64,000 bases of DNA, from the NCBI RefSeq assembly GCF_000429025.1, contig NZ_AUBB01000024.1, positions 1-64,000 on the forward strand, given 5' to 3'. This document shows positions 24,075 to 32,763 of this stretch, piece by piece. Source of the DNA: Actinospineispora spinosispora DSM 44797. GTDB lineage: Bacteria > Actinomycetota > Actinomycetes > Mycobacteriales > Pseudonocardiaceae. The first letter of the stretch is position 1. Every line of letters begins with the position of its first letter. The notes under the pieces were generated by a model. It saw nothing but the letters and a program-made list of their open reading frames with translations. It was not told where the DNA came from and ran no database searches. The position numbers and the translations under genes are program-made.

Positions 24075-25982
24075 CTATGTCAAATAGGCGTGCGCTTGGA
24101 TGGCGAACAGCTGCTGGTAGGTGCCGCCCGCCGCGATCAGCTGCTCATGGGTGCCCTGCTCGGTGATCCGCCCGTGCTCCAGCACGACGATCGCGTCCGC
24201 CGTTCGGATGTTGGCCAGCCGGTGCGTGATCAGCACGGTGATCCGGGGATGCCCGTCGCTCCGGTCGGTCGACAGCTCGCGCAGCGCACTGAACACCGCG
24301 TGTTCGGCGCGCGCGTCCATCGCCGAGGTCGGCTCGTCGGCGACGACGACCGCGGCGTCCCGGTAGATGCCGCGAGCGACGCTGATCCGCTGCCACTGCC
24401 CACCGGACAGGTCGTGGCCCGCCTGGAACTCGCGGGACAACATCGTGTCGTTGCCCCTGGGGAGCCCGGCGAGGACGGCGTCCGCACCGGACCGGGCGCC
24501 CGCGTCGTCGAAGGCGCTGCCGTCCGGGTCGTGGCGATCGAGTCTGCCGATCCGGATGTTGTTCGCCGCGGTCACCGGCCAGCGCAGCGGATCCTGCATG
24601 ACCACCGCGACCCGGTCGTGCAGCGCGGCCGAGTCGAGGTGCTCGGTGCTGACGCCGTCCCACTCGACCGTGCCCTCGCGCGGCAGGTACAGGCCGGTGA
24701 TCAGCTTGGCCAGGGTGCTCTTGCCCGACCCGTTCTCGCCGACCAGTGCCACGATCTGGCCGGCGCGCAGCGTCAGGTCGATGCCGTGCAGCACGTCCTC
24801 GTCCTGCGCCGGATAGCGGAACGACACGTTGCGCAGCTCGATGACCGTCGGGTCGGTGGTCAGCTCGCGGGTGGCGGGCTTGCGGCGGCGAGCGGCGATG
24901 TCGGTCAGGCAGTCGCGGTAGAGCTCGATGAAGACACCCACCTCGAACAGGTTGCTGACCGCGAACACCCCGTTGCTGATCGACTGGTTCGCGGTGCGCA
25001 TCGCCACGGCGGCCGTCCCGGCGAGGGCGAGCGGCAGCCAGCCTCGGTAGATCATCAGGCCCAGCGCCGCGTACCCGCAGGCGGTGCCGATCCCGGCGAG
25101 TCCCTGGCCGGCGGTGGCCAGCACGTTCTGGCGGTTCCGCACCCGGATGGCCTCGAGGGTCAGGTGCTCGGTGATCCGCCGGTGCTCGCCGGTCAGCCGC
25201 TGCTCGACGGTGAAGGCCCGGATCTCGGCGGCGCTGTCCCGGCGGGACATGAGGTGCGAGGTGACGTCCTGGCGCCGCACGTGCGAGGACCGCCGGACGA
25301 ACGAGGCGACGCCCTCCTGCGCTTGCCGCAGGCTGGCCCAGGCCTGCGGCAACGCGCTCAGCGCGACGAGCGGGGCCAGCGCCGGATGCAGCACACCGGC
25401 GGCCACCACGGCCGCGAGTACCGAGACGATCGCGGTGAGCAGGGTCCCGGCCAACCGCGAGCCGTTCTGGATCATGTAGAGGCCGCGCAGGCTGGCGCGT
25501 TCCACCAGCGAGGTGAAGTCCGGGTCGTCGAAGGCCAGCAGGTCCACCGTGACCAGGCCGGAGAACAGGTCGTCCTGCGCGCGCTGCTCGATGCGGGGCG
25601 TCAGGTGCGCCCAGAGCGCACCTTTCGCGGCCTGCAGCAGCCCGCGCACCATCAGCACCGCCGCCACCCAGACCAGCGCGGGCAGCGCCGCCAGCACCCG
25701 CTCCGGTGTGGGCCCCTCGGCGAGCAGCTGGACGAACACCGTCGCGGTGGCGAGCAGGCCCAGCGCGGTGGCCGCCGCCCCGGCCAGCTCCACGGCCAGC
25801 GCGGACAGGGTGAGCCTCGGCGCTGCCCGCCACGCGAACGACGTCAGCACGGCCATGGTCCTGGGAGCCGCACCCGCGACCGTCCAGACACTCGCCCTGG
25901 CCTGGGCTTCGTACGCCTCCGCCCAGAACGGGATCTTCAGGTCGTCCGTGCCGATCAACGGTGCCGCATCCCCCGAGTGCAT
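24075..25982 (-). CDS. ABC transporter, fused permease-ATPase (exporter type)
   Basis: 635 residues. A cytosolic N-terminal stretch of about 40 residues, six membrane helices (about 55-330) and a nucleotide-binding domain (about 375-635) with Walker A LVGENGSGKSTLAKLITGLYLP, signature DLSGGQWQRISVARGIY, Walker B VVVADEPTSAMD and H-loop THRLANIR. Exporters of this type are often encoded with peptide-tailoring genes. The adjacent gene is BtrH/C39-like, so export of a modified small molecule or peptide is possible. No precursor peptide was found in the short gaps beside it. Confidence 0.87.
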   Translation of the reverse strand: MHSGDAAPLIGTDDLKIPFWAEAYEAQARASVWTVAGAAPRTMAVLTSFAWRAAPRLTLSALAVELAGAAATALGLLATATVFVQLLAEGPTPERVLAALPALVWVAAVLMVRGLLQAAKGALWAHLTPRIEQRAQDDLFSGLVTVDLLAFDDPDFTSLVERASLRGLYMIQNGSRLAGTLLTAIVSVLAAVVAAGVLHPALAPLVALSALPQAWASLRQAQEGVASFVRRSSHVRRQDVTSHLMSRRDSAAEIRAFTVEQRLTGEHRRITEHLTLEAIRVRNRQNVLATAGQGLAGIGTACGYAALGLMIYRGWLPLALAGTAAVAMRTANQSISNGVFAVSNLFEVGVFIELYRDCLTDIAARRRKPATRELTTDPTVIELRNVSFRYPAQDEDVLHGIDLTLRAGQIVALVGENGSGKSTLAKLITGLYLPREGTVEWDGVSTEHLDSAALHDRVAVVMQDPLRWPVTAANNIRIGRLDRHDPDGSAFDDAGARSGADAVLAGLPRGNDTMLSREFQAGHDLSGGQWQRISVARGIYRDAAVVVADEPTSAMDARAEHAVFSALRELSTDRSDGHPRITVLITHRLANIRTADAIVVLEHGRITEQGTHEQLIAAGGTYQQLFAIQAHAYLT

Positions 25983-26013
25983 CGTTATATTCTCGGGTGC
26001 CTGTCGACCGGTT

Positions 26014-26895
26014 TCAGCTGTCCGAGAGGGCCTTCATCAGTTCGGAGTAGCCGTCGGCGAGCTTGCGCAGCAGTGCCGCCGCGCGTGGCCGGTCGTCGAC
26101 GAGGACCGGGTACTGCAGCGCGCCGACGATCACCGCCTGCCGGCCGAGCACCTCGGCGACCCCGGGGTGTCCGGCGCCGCCGAGGCAGGTGGCCGCGTCG
26201 ACGAGGCGGTGGGCGCCGACCTTGATGGCGAACTGCACGAGATGGGCGCGCAGCTCCTCATTCAGACCCATTTCGATTGCCTCGGCGAGCTGGTGCGCGG
26301 CGGCCGCCGAATTCCCTCGCGTCAGCCAATTCTTGGCATTCGGCAATGAATTCGTCAGAGCGTCGCGGATCGGCACGTCGCGGACCTTGTGGAATTCGGT
26401 GCGCATCGTGAACGGCTCGTGCGGATAGCCGACCGACTCGGCGCGCCAGGCGTCGAGGAAGTTCCCGACCGGTAGCGTCGCGAACGGGAAACCCTGCGGG
26501 TCGTGGAAGCGGACGACGTCGCCGTCCACGCCGAGCACGACGAGGAAGTGATCGGCTCCGACCAGGTCGCCGGCATCCGGAAGGTGGGCGAGATGCTCCA
26601 TCGAGACCGGCCCTACCAGCAGCGGGCCGGCGCGGCGCAGCCGATCGGCCGCGGGCTCGCCGGTGACCGTGGTGCAGGTCCAGCCGAGCAGCTCGATCGC
26701 GGCGTCGAGCCCGATCTCCGGGGTCCAGCCGTCCGGGTCGAAGAACGGCTGGCTCGGGTCGGCCATGGACATCCCGAAAGGCGAACCGGTCAGCACCTCG
26801 ATCACCGAGGCCGAAGGTGCTGCGTCCGCGCCGAGCGACATGGCGAGTGAATTCGCGTAACAATAGGGACCGGAACCGATGTACGGCGTACTCAT
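26014..26895 (-). CDS. BtrH-like / C39-peptidase-like protein
   Basis: 293 residues. The N-terminal half matches the papain-like BtrH_N/C39 pattern: a candidate nucleophile Cys in SGPYCYANSLAMSLG, and a later GADHFLVVLGVDGDVVRFHDPQG segment giving His and Asp. The C-terminal half is helical (NSAAAAHQLAEAIEMGLNEELRAHL). BtrH transfers an acyl group from a carrier protein in butirosin biosynthesis; C39 peptidases trim leader peptides next to ABC exporters. Either fits with the ABC gene 31 bp downstream. The substrate is unknown. Confidence 0.7.
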   Translation of the reverse strand: MSTPYIGSGPYCYANSLAMSLGADAAPSASVIEVLTGSPFGMSMADPSQPFFDPDGWTPEIGLDAAIELLGWTCTTVTGEPAADRLRRAGPLLVGPVSMEHLAHLPDAGDLVGADHFLVVLGVDGDVVRFHDPQGFPFATLPVGNFLDAWRAESVGYPHEPFTMRTEFHKVRDVPIRDALTNSLPNAKNWLTRGNSAAAAHQLAEAIEMGLNEELRAHLVQFAIKVGAHRLVDAATCLGGAGHPGVAEVLGRQAVIVGALQYPVLVDDRPRAAALLRKLADGYSELMKALSDS

Positions 26896-26928
26896 GACTC
26901 GACCGTAGCATTTTCAGCCTATTTTCGT

Positions 26929-28236
26929 TCATCGCAGAAAGCCTTCGTAATTGCGCTGCATCAGCTGCGCCTCGATCCTTTTCACGGTGTCGAGCCCGAC
27001 CCCGACCATGATCAGGACCGAGGTGCCGCCGAACGGGAAGCTCTGGCTCTGGGAGCCACCCGTGACGCCGAGGAAGAAGTCCGGCAGCACCGCCACGGTC
27101 GCCAGGTACAGCGAGCCGGGCAGCGTGATGCGGTTCAGCACGAACCGCAGGTGCGCGGTCGTCGGGTTACCCGGCCGGAAGCCGGGAATGAAGCCGCCGA
27201 ACTTCTTCATCTCCTCCGACCGTTCCTTCGGGTTGAACGTGATCCCGACGTGGAAGTACGTGAAGAAGACGATCAACGTGGCGTACAGGGCGATGTGCGT
27301 CCAGCTGGACTGATCGGCCAGATGGGACTGGACGAACCGGCCGAACCCGCTGTCCGGGCCCGCGACCTGCGCGGCCATGTTCGGCAGGAACAGCAGCGAG
27401 CTGCCGAAGATGACCGGGACGACACCGGCCTGGTTGACCTTGATCGGCAGGTAGGTCGACGTGCCGCCGTACATCCGGCGGCCGACCATCCGCTTGGCGT
27501 ACTGCACCGGGATCCGACGCTGCGCCTGCTCGACGAACACGACGCTGACGATGATCGCCAGGCCGAACAGACACAGTCCGGCGAACACCAGCGGGCCGGC
27601 GTTGGTCAGGATGGCCGAGGCCTCGGTAGGCAGGCGGTGCGCGATCGAGGTGAACATCAGGATCGACATGCCGTTGCCGAGCCCCTTCTCGGTGATCAAC
27701 TCGCCGAACCACATGAGCAGCGCGCTGCCGGCCACCATGACCAGCACGGTGATCGCCATGGTGAGTGGGCTGGTGTCCGGGAAGACCGGCAGCTGGCACC
27801 CGCCGAACAGCTGACCACTGCCGGCCAGCGCGACCACGCCGACCGCCTGCAGCGTGGCGATGCCGATGCTCAGGTAGCGGGTGTACTGGGTGAGCGTCGC
27901 CTGGCCGCTGCTGCCCTCCTTCTTGAGCTGTTCGAAGCGGGGGACGACCACGGTGAGCAGCTGAACCACGATGCTCGCGGTGATGAACGGCATGATGCCG
28001 ACGGCGAAGACCGACAGCTGCAGCAGCGCGCCGCCGCTGAACAGGTTGAGCAGCGCGAACACGTCCGGGCCGCCGGTCGTGTCGGTCTGGGCCATGCAGC
28101 GCTGGACGTTCGGGAACGAGACGCCCGGCGCCGGGATCGCCGCGCCGAGGCGGTACGCGACGACGACGGCCAGGGTGAAGAGGATCTTTCTGCGCAGGTC
28201 CGGGGTGGCGAACGCGGACCGGAATGCTCCGAGCAT
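26929..28236 (-). CDS. secY: Preprotein translocase channel subunit SecY
   Basis: 435 residues, full length, from the ATG at 28236, giving MLGAFRSAFATPDLRRKILFTL, the canonical SecY start. Ten membrane helices are present. Visible landmarks are GGALLQLSVFAVGIMPFITASI, the cytoplasmic QRRIPVQYAKR loop, ITFNPKERSEEMKKFGGFIPG and the C-terminal QLMQRNYEGFLR. SecY forms the membrane pore for secreted proteins. It is not followed by adk and map nor preceded by rplO, as the housekeeping gene normally is. It may be a second SecY, or a relocated primary copy. Confidence 0.93.
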   Translation of the reverse strand: MLGAFRSAFATPDLRRKILFTLAVVVAYRLGAAIPAPGVSFPNVQRCMAQTDTTGGPDVFALLNLFSGGALLQLSVFAVGIMPFITASIVVQLLTVVVPRFEQLKKEGSSGQATLTQYTRYLSIGIATLQAVGVVALAGSGQLFGGCQLPVFPDTSPLTMAITVLVMVAGSALLMWFGELITEKGLGNGMSILMFTSIAHRLPTEASAILTNAGPLVFAGLCLFGLAIIVSVVFVEQAQRRIPVQYAKRMVGRRMYGGTSTYLPIKVNQAGVVPVIFGSSLLFLPNMAAQVAGPDSGFGRFVQSHLADQSSWTHIALYATLIVFFTYFHVGITFNPKERSEEMKKFGGFIPGFRPGNPTTAHLRFVLNRITLPGSLYLATVAVLPDFFLGVTGGSQSQSFPFGGTSVLIMVGVGLDTVKRIEAQLMQRNYEGFLR

Positions 28237-28327
28237 GAGGTGTCCTGTCGACTCAGGCAGCGCGGCACAGGGCGTTCGAGGGCGCCATGGATGGAGGTGC
28301 CGCGAAGAGATGCGGAAAAGGGGAGCG

Positions 28328-28678
28328 TCAGATCCGCGTGGCGGGCGGTGCGCGCCCTGCCTGGGGTGACCAGGTTCCGGTGCGCTCACCGGCGACGAAG
28401 CCGCTGGTCAGGGGTGCGCTGAGAGCCGTGAGCGCGACCGGTGTGCTCGGCTGGTCGGTCCATCCGGACGGCGTGGCGAGATCGGGGGAGGCCGAGGTGT
28501 CGGTGTGGCCGAGCAGGACCGCGTGCGGTGTCGCACTGGTGGCGGCCGCGGCGGCGGACACCGCCGACGTGGTCGGGACGGTGGTGCCGGTGACGAGGAA
28601 CGTGGTGGCCGCGGCGAGCGCCGCGAACAAGGCACCGAACAGACGACGCGGAGCGCGCCGAGCCCGGGTGTGGTCCAC
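28328..28678 (-). CDS. Small secreted or membrane-anchored hypothetical protein
   Basis: 116 residues. A basic N-terminus (MDHTRARRAPRRLFG) leads into a hydrophobic Ala-rich segment (ALFAALAAATTFLVTG) and a Thr/Ser/Ala-rich remainder, which looks like a signal peptide or anchor followed by a short low-complexity region. It is 91 bp upstream of secY in the same direction and divergent from cbiZ. No family is recognised. The coding call is moderate. Confidence 0.5.
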   Translation of the reverse strand: MDHTRARRAPRRLFGALFAALAAATTFLVTGTTVPTTSAVSAAAAATSATPHAVLLGHTDTSASPDLATPSGWTDQPSTPVALTALSAPLTSGFVAGERTGTWSPQAGRAPPATRI

Positions 28679-28706
28679 GGCACCGTTCTACCAGAGCCGG
28701 GGAACA

Positions 28707-29402
28707 ATGCTGCGCATGGAGTGGGAGCTGCACACACGGGAGGAGCCGGGCGCGCTGCTCACCTCCGCGCTGTGGTGGGCCGGGCCGGGCCTGCGGATGA
28801 TCTCGTCGGCGATCCTCGGCGGCGGTATCGGCACGCGCGAATGGGTGCTGAACGCGCAGGTCCCCGGTGGCTACTCGCGCACGGACCCGGACGTGCACCT
28901 GACCGAACTGGCGGCGTCCCATGGTCTGCTCGGGCCCGGCGTCGGGCTGATGACCGCCGCGCACGTCGCCGGCATCGTGCGACGCCGCGACGAGGGGGTC
29001 GAGGCCGCCGCGACGGTCGGGCTGCGGGTGCCGACCTGGGCTGCCGCGCCGGTAGGCGCGGTGGACCGGGAGCTCGCGCCGGTGGTGCGCACCGACCACC
29101 CGTACCGGCCGGGCACGATCAACATCGTGGTCTCGGTTCCGGTCGCGCTCACCGACGCCGCACTGGTCAACGCCGTGGCCACCGCGACCGAGGCGAAGAC
29201 GCAGGCCCTGCTGGAGGTCGGCTACGCGGCGACCGGCACCGCGAGCGACGCGGTCTGCATCGCGGCGCCGCTCGACGGTCTCCCGGAGCCGTTCGCCGGC
29301 CCCCGTTCCGAGTGGGGCGCCCGAATCGCCCGGGCAGTGCACTCAGCGGTCCATGCGGGCGCAACCACAGACGCCCGCCTCCGATCCGCCGCTGTCTCCT
29401 GA
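28707..29402 (+). CDS. cbiZ: Adenosylcobinamide amidohydrolase
   Basis: 231 residues from the ATG at 28707 (GGGGAA upstream). CbiZ features: an N-terminal segment with ISSAILGGGIG, the GPGVGLMTAAHV loop, the INIVVSVPVALTDAALVNAVATATEAKTQAL region and ATGTASDAVCIAAP. CbiZ removes the aminopropanol arm from adenosylcobinamide to give adenosylcobyrate in B12 salvage. No other cobalamin genes are adjacent. I looked for a cobalamin riboswitch upstream and saw none in the 28 bp available. Confidence 0.85.
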   Translation: MLRMEWELHTREEPGALLTSALWWAGPGLRMISSAILGGGIGTREWVLNAQVPGGYSRTDPDVHLTELAASHGLLGPGVGLMTAAHVAGIVRRRDEGVEAAATVGLRVPTWAAAPVGAVDRELAPVVRTDHPYRPGTINIVVSVPVALTDAALVNAVATATEAKTQALLEVGYAATGTASDAVCIAAPLDGLPEPFAGPRSEWGARIARAVHSAVHAGATTDARLRSAAVS

Positions 29403-29498
29403 CCCACACCGCGCACCGTCCGCCCACACCGCGCTCTGTGCACACCGCGCGCCGTGGCCACAACGTGCGCGGCGTCGCCGTGAGGTGCGCGGGGTGGC
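29403..29498. repeat. Convergent junction with CACACCGCGC repeats (family D)
   Basis: Between cbiZ and the leftward P450. It contains imperfect copies of CACACCGCG at about 29404, 29430 and 29443, and a more diverged ACAACGTGCGCGG in the opposite sense, which can pair GCGCGCCGT with ACGTGCGCG-like arms. It is less regular than families A and B, and probably a decayed palindromic junction element. Confidence 0.45.
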
Positions 29499-30929
29499 TC
29501 AGGTGGTGGCGTGCTCCTGGTTCGGGAGGGGCTCCAGGGTGATGGGGAGGCCGTCCAGGGGCATGGGGCCGGTTCCGTAGCCGATGGGGGGCTCGTAGTC
29601 GGCGGGGACGGTCCAGCGATGCCCCAGCAGGAGCTGGTGCATGATCGCCTTGATCTCCATCGTGCCGAAGTGCATGCCGATGCACTTGTGCACGCCGCCG
29701 CCGAACGGGGCCCACGCGTAGCGGTGCACCTTGTCCTCGCGGCGGTCCTCCGCGAAACGGCCGGGGTCGAACTCGTCCGGGTTCGCCCACACCTCACCCT
29801 GGCGCTGCGAGGCGTACGAGCTGGCGACGATCATCGCGCCCGCCGGGATGTGGTGGCCGAGGATCGAGGTGTCCCTGAGCGCCTTGCGGAACAACCCGCC
29901 GACCGGCGCGTTGAGCCGCATCGCTTCCTTCATCACCTGGTCCAGCGTGGTCAGCTGGTCCAGGTCGGTGAACTCGATGGCGTCGCGGCCCAGCGCGCGT
30001 GACTCGGCGCGGGCCTTCTCCTGCCATTCCGGGTACCTGCCGAGGTAGTAGCCCATCATGGCCAGCGTGATCGTGCTGGTGTCGTGCGCCGCCATCATCA
30101 GGAAGATCATGTGGTTGACGACGTCGTCGTCGCTGAACGTCTCACCCTCGTCGCTGCGCGACTGGCACAGCACGGTGAACAGGTCGTCGCCCTCGCCGGC
30201 GCGGTGCGCGTCGAGCCGGTCGCGGAAGTACTTCTCCAGCACCCGGCGGCCGCGCAGGCCCCGGTGCCAGTTGCCGCCGGGGACGTCGGACCGGATCGCG
30301 GTCTGACCGCCCCGCACCGCGTCGATGAACGCCTTGGTGATCCGGTCGGCGTCCGCGCCGACCGACTCGCCGACGAACACCTCGTTGGCGATGTCGAGGG
30401 TGAGCTGCTTCGCCGCGCTGTACAGCTCGAACCTCGCGCCCGGCCGCCACTCGTCCAGCACGGTGGCGATCTTCGGGTTCATGACGTTCAGGTAGCCGAT
30501 GAGGCGGGGCCGGACGAAGGCCTGCTGCATGATCCGGCGGTGCTGCAGGTGCTGCTCGAAGTCCATCAGCAGCAGCCCACGATGGAAGAACGGGCCGATC
30601 AGGTACTCGTAGGCGCCCTCGGAGGAGAACGCCTTGTCCGCGTTGGTTGCGACCTGCTCGACACCTTCCGGGCTGACGACCGTGATCATGTCGGTGCCGA
30701 ACACACGGCTCCAGTACACCGGTCCGAACTCCGCGCTGCGGCGCCTGCTGAACGCCAGCGAGTCGTAGACCGTGCTCAGTGCATGACCGACGAGCGGGGC
30801 GCCCGGCTCGCCGAGGACGGGCCGCAGCGCGGGGTCGGGCGACTCCGCGAGCGGTCTCGGCGAGCGCTGCACCTTCCCGACGAGTGCCACCACCGTCGAC
30901 CGCATCGAGTTGATCAGTGCACTCGTCAT
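29499..30929 (-). CDS. Cytochrome P450
   Basis: 476 residues from the ATG at 30929 (GGAGG 5 bp upstream). The oxygen-binding I-helix is MMAAHDTSTITLAMM, ExxR is EAMR in VMKEAMRLNAPVGG, and the haem-binding loop is WAPFGGGVHKCIGMHFGTME with the axial Cys. The length and the FGGGVHKCIG form resemble CYP51/CYP120-type P450s rather than the shorter soluble class. No ferredoxin gene is adjacent, so redox partners must be supplied elsewhere. Likely substrates are sterols, terpenoids or lipids. Confidence 0.88.
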   Translation of the reverse strand: MTSALINSMRSTVVALVGKVQRSPRPLAESPDPALRPVLGEPGAPLVGHALSTVYDSLAFSRRRSAEFGPVYWSRVFGTDMITVVSPEGVEQVATNADKAFSSEGAYEYLIGPFFHRGLLLMDFEQHLQHRRIMQQAFVRPRLIGYLNVMNPKIATVLDEWRPGARFELYSAAKQLTLDIANEVFVGESVGADADRITKAFIDAVRGGQTAIRSDVPGGNWHRGLRGRRVLEKYFRDRLDAHRAGEGDDLFTVLCQSRSDEGETFSDDDVVNHMIFLMMAAHDTSTITLAMMGYYLGRYPEWQEKARAESRALGRDAIEFTDLDQLTTLDQVMKEAMRLNAPVGGLFRKALRDTSILGHHIPAGAMIVASSYASQRQGEVWANPDEFDPGRFAEDRREDKVHRYAWAPFGGGVHKCIGMHFGTMEIKAIMHQLLLGHRWTVPADYEPPIGYGTGPMPLDGLPITLEPLPNQEHATT

Positions 30930-31041
30930 GGACACCTCCGGCTGTGCGGCAAGCGCTATAGCAGCAGCATAGAGGAATCTCTTGTATCCGCAAACGCGTG
31001 ATCGCTGATTTGTGCGGTGGCCGAAGCCGGAATCAGGACAC

Positions 31042-31296
31042 CTAGTGGGCGCGGCGTTTGAAGATCAGCGTGAGTTCACTGTCGTCCAGAGCGGACTCGC
31101 GGCGCTCGCACAGTTCCCAGCCGTGCGCGCCCATCTGGTTCAGCTGGTTGCGGACGTTGTCGAGACACTGCCACCCGTCGGAGAACGCGACCGTGGCGTA
31201 CTCCCAGAGCGGTGCGGACAGCGGTGGCGGTGTCAGGTACCGGCCGAGGTCCGTCGAGTACTGGACCGAGTGTTCCTTCTGTTGCGTTCGCGACAT
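31042..31296 (-). CDS. DUF4177-like small protein
   Basis: 84 residues, with LWEYATVAFSDGWQCLDNVRNQLNQMGAHGWELCERRES and a C-terminal LTLIFKRR. The pattern Trp-Glu-Tyr, a Leu-Asn-Gln-x-Gly-x-x-Gly-Trp-Glu-Leu middle and a terminal hydrophobic-Lys-Arg strand is typical of DUF4177. The family function is unknown. It ends 10 bp before the PucR gene stop on the same strand and may be the last gene of that transcript. Confidence 0.75.
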   Translation of the reverse strand: MSRTQQKEHSVQYSTDLGRYLTPPPLSAPLWEYATVAFSDGWQCLDNVRNQLNQMGAHGWELCERRESALDDSELTLIFKRRAH

Positions 31297-31305
31297 CCGA
31301 GCGCC

Positions 31306-32763
31306 CTACCCCCGTTGATCGTTCTCCCCTGTGGAGCGCAAGAGTAGATGGCATGCCAAGTGGATCGCGAGCCGGTCCGGCAGCTCGGCGGGGTCGATTC
31401 CGAGCGTCCGCAGCCGCTGGGCCCTGGCGGTGATCGTGTTGCGATGCACACCGAGCAGCTCCGCGGCCGCCGAGGTGGAACCGCCGGTGTCGAGCAGCGC
31501 GCCGAGGGTCCGTAGCAGGCCAAGGTCCGGGTCGTTGCTCAGCAGCGTGTCCAGCGCGCGCCGCGCCGCGCGGGTCAGGTCGGTCGGCAACGCGGCGAGC
31601 AGAGCGTTCGGTGTGACCGTGCCGTGCCTGGCGACGAGACCGGGAGCGCCGCCGCGTGCGAGGGCCGCCGCATCCGTCGCGGCGGACAGCCCCTCGGCGA
31701 GACCGGCGATCCCGTCGAGCACCGGACCGACCCCGCCGACCAGCGGAACAAGGTCGTTCACCTCGGCCACCAGCGCCTCGACCGAACCGATCGTGTCGTC
31801 CGGGTCCTCGGCCGGGAGCCAGGTCACCCACGCGGTGCCGGAGCGGGCGAGCATCGGCGCTCCGCCGGCCGAGGCCCACGCGGCGGGCACCTCGGCGCCG
31901 TCGCCCGGGCCGGTGAGCGCGACGGGCAGGACCCGGCCGCGCAACGGCCAGCCGAAGCCGGCGCAGCGCCGCGCCAGTACCGAGCTGCTCGGTACGGTGC
32001 CGGTGCGGTCCAGATGTTCCAGCAGCCGCCCCAGCACCTCACCCGCCAGCCGGTTGTCGAGGGTCGCGGCCAGCCGGTCGGCGAGCAGCCGGGTCGCGAT
32101 CAGCGGAGCGGCCATGCCCAGCGCGATGCGCACGGTCCGGCGCAGGCCGTCGGAGTCCGTCGAGAGCGCCGCGACCAGACGCACGCCGTCCGTCACCGTC
32201 CGGACCTCCGGCTCGTCGTCCGCCTCGGCGCCGGTGTCGCCCGCCAGCACGCCCTGATGTGTCGAGACCAGCGCGAACCGGGTCGCGGGCACCGTCCGAT
32301 GCAGGGTGTCCAGCACGTCCGCGCCGGTCGGATCCGACAGGTCCGTCAGGGCCGCCGCACACTCGGCGACCACGTCGGCGCGCGCCGAACCGGGGGAGCC
32401 GATCGCGCGGGCCAGCGCCAGCGCCACCCGGTACGGGTCTTCGGTCACCGTCACCAGCGGCGTCCTGAGCCTGGCCGCGACCAGCGCGGGACCGGGGGTG
32501 TCGACCGATGCCGCCGGGCTGACCAGACAAGCCGCCGCCCGTTCCCACGCCCGGCGCAGCGCCGTCTCGACGGCCCATTCACCCCGGGCGGCGCGCGCGG
32601 TCAGCACGACGGCCGAACCGGGCGTGACCTGGGTGAGCGCCGCGAGGTCGTCGACGATGCGTACCTCGTGGACCGGCCGGTCGAGGTCCGAAGCCGGGTG
32701 CACCGAGGCACCGGACAGCGGGCCGCCGAACAGCAGCTCGGCGAGCGTCGGGCCGGTGGTCAC
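31306..32763 (-). CDS. PucR-family transcriptional regulator
   Basis: 485 residues from a GTG at 32763 that overlaps the stop of the DUF917 gene (GTGA). The N-terminus (VTTGPTLAELLFGGPLSGASVHPASDLDRPVHEV) is the PucR sensor region, with a GGDEF-like middle domain. The C-terminal helix-turn-helix is typical of PucR: AELLGVHRNTITARAQRLRTLGIDP-type, followed by a HLACHLLL tail. PucR proteins control purine, hydantoin and amino-acid catabolism. Its coupling to HyuA-like and DUF917 genes suggests autogenous control of that pathway. Confidence 0.88.
   Translation of the reverse strand: MTTGPTLAELLFGGPLSGASVHPASDLDRPVHEVRIVDDLAALTQVTPGSAVVLTARAARGEWAVETALRRAWERAAACLVSPAASVDTPGPALVAARLRTPLVTVTEDPYRVALALARAIGSPGSARADVVAECAAALTDLSDPTGADVLDTLHRTVPATRFALVSTHQGVLAGDTGAEADDEPEVRTVTDGVRLVAALSTDSDGLRRTVRIALGMAAPLIATRLLADRLAATLDNRLAGEVLGRLLEHLDRTGTVPSSSVLARRCAGFGWPLRGRVLPVALTGPGDGAEVPAAWASAGGAPMLARSGTAWVTWLPAEDPDDTIGSVEALVAEVNDLVPLVGGVGPVLDGIAGLAEGLSAATDAAALARGGAPGLVARHGTVTPNALLAALPTDLTRAARRALDTLLSNDPDLGLLRTLGALLDTGGSTSAAAELLGVHRNTITARAQRLRTLGIDPAELPDRLAIHLACHLLLRSTGENDQRG

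Noticed and set aside
24090..26225. 711-codon plus-strand frame opposite the ABC exporter
   Set aside because: Shadow with antisense-like composition; the minus-strand gene has intact ATPase motifs.
24046..26929. RiPP gene cluster with precursor peptide
   Set aside because: The gaps between TetR, ABC, BtrH-like and SecY genes are about 30 bp and hold no small open frame with a ribosome site.
28679..28706. Cobalamin riboswitch upstream of cbiZ
   Set aside because: The gap is only 28 bp and has no B12-box-like sequence.
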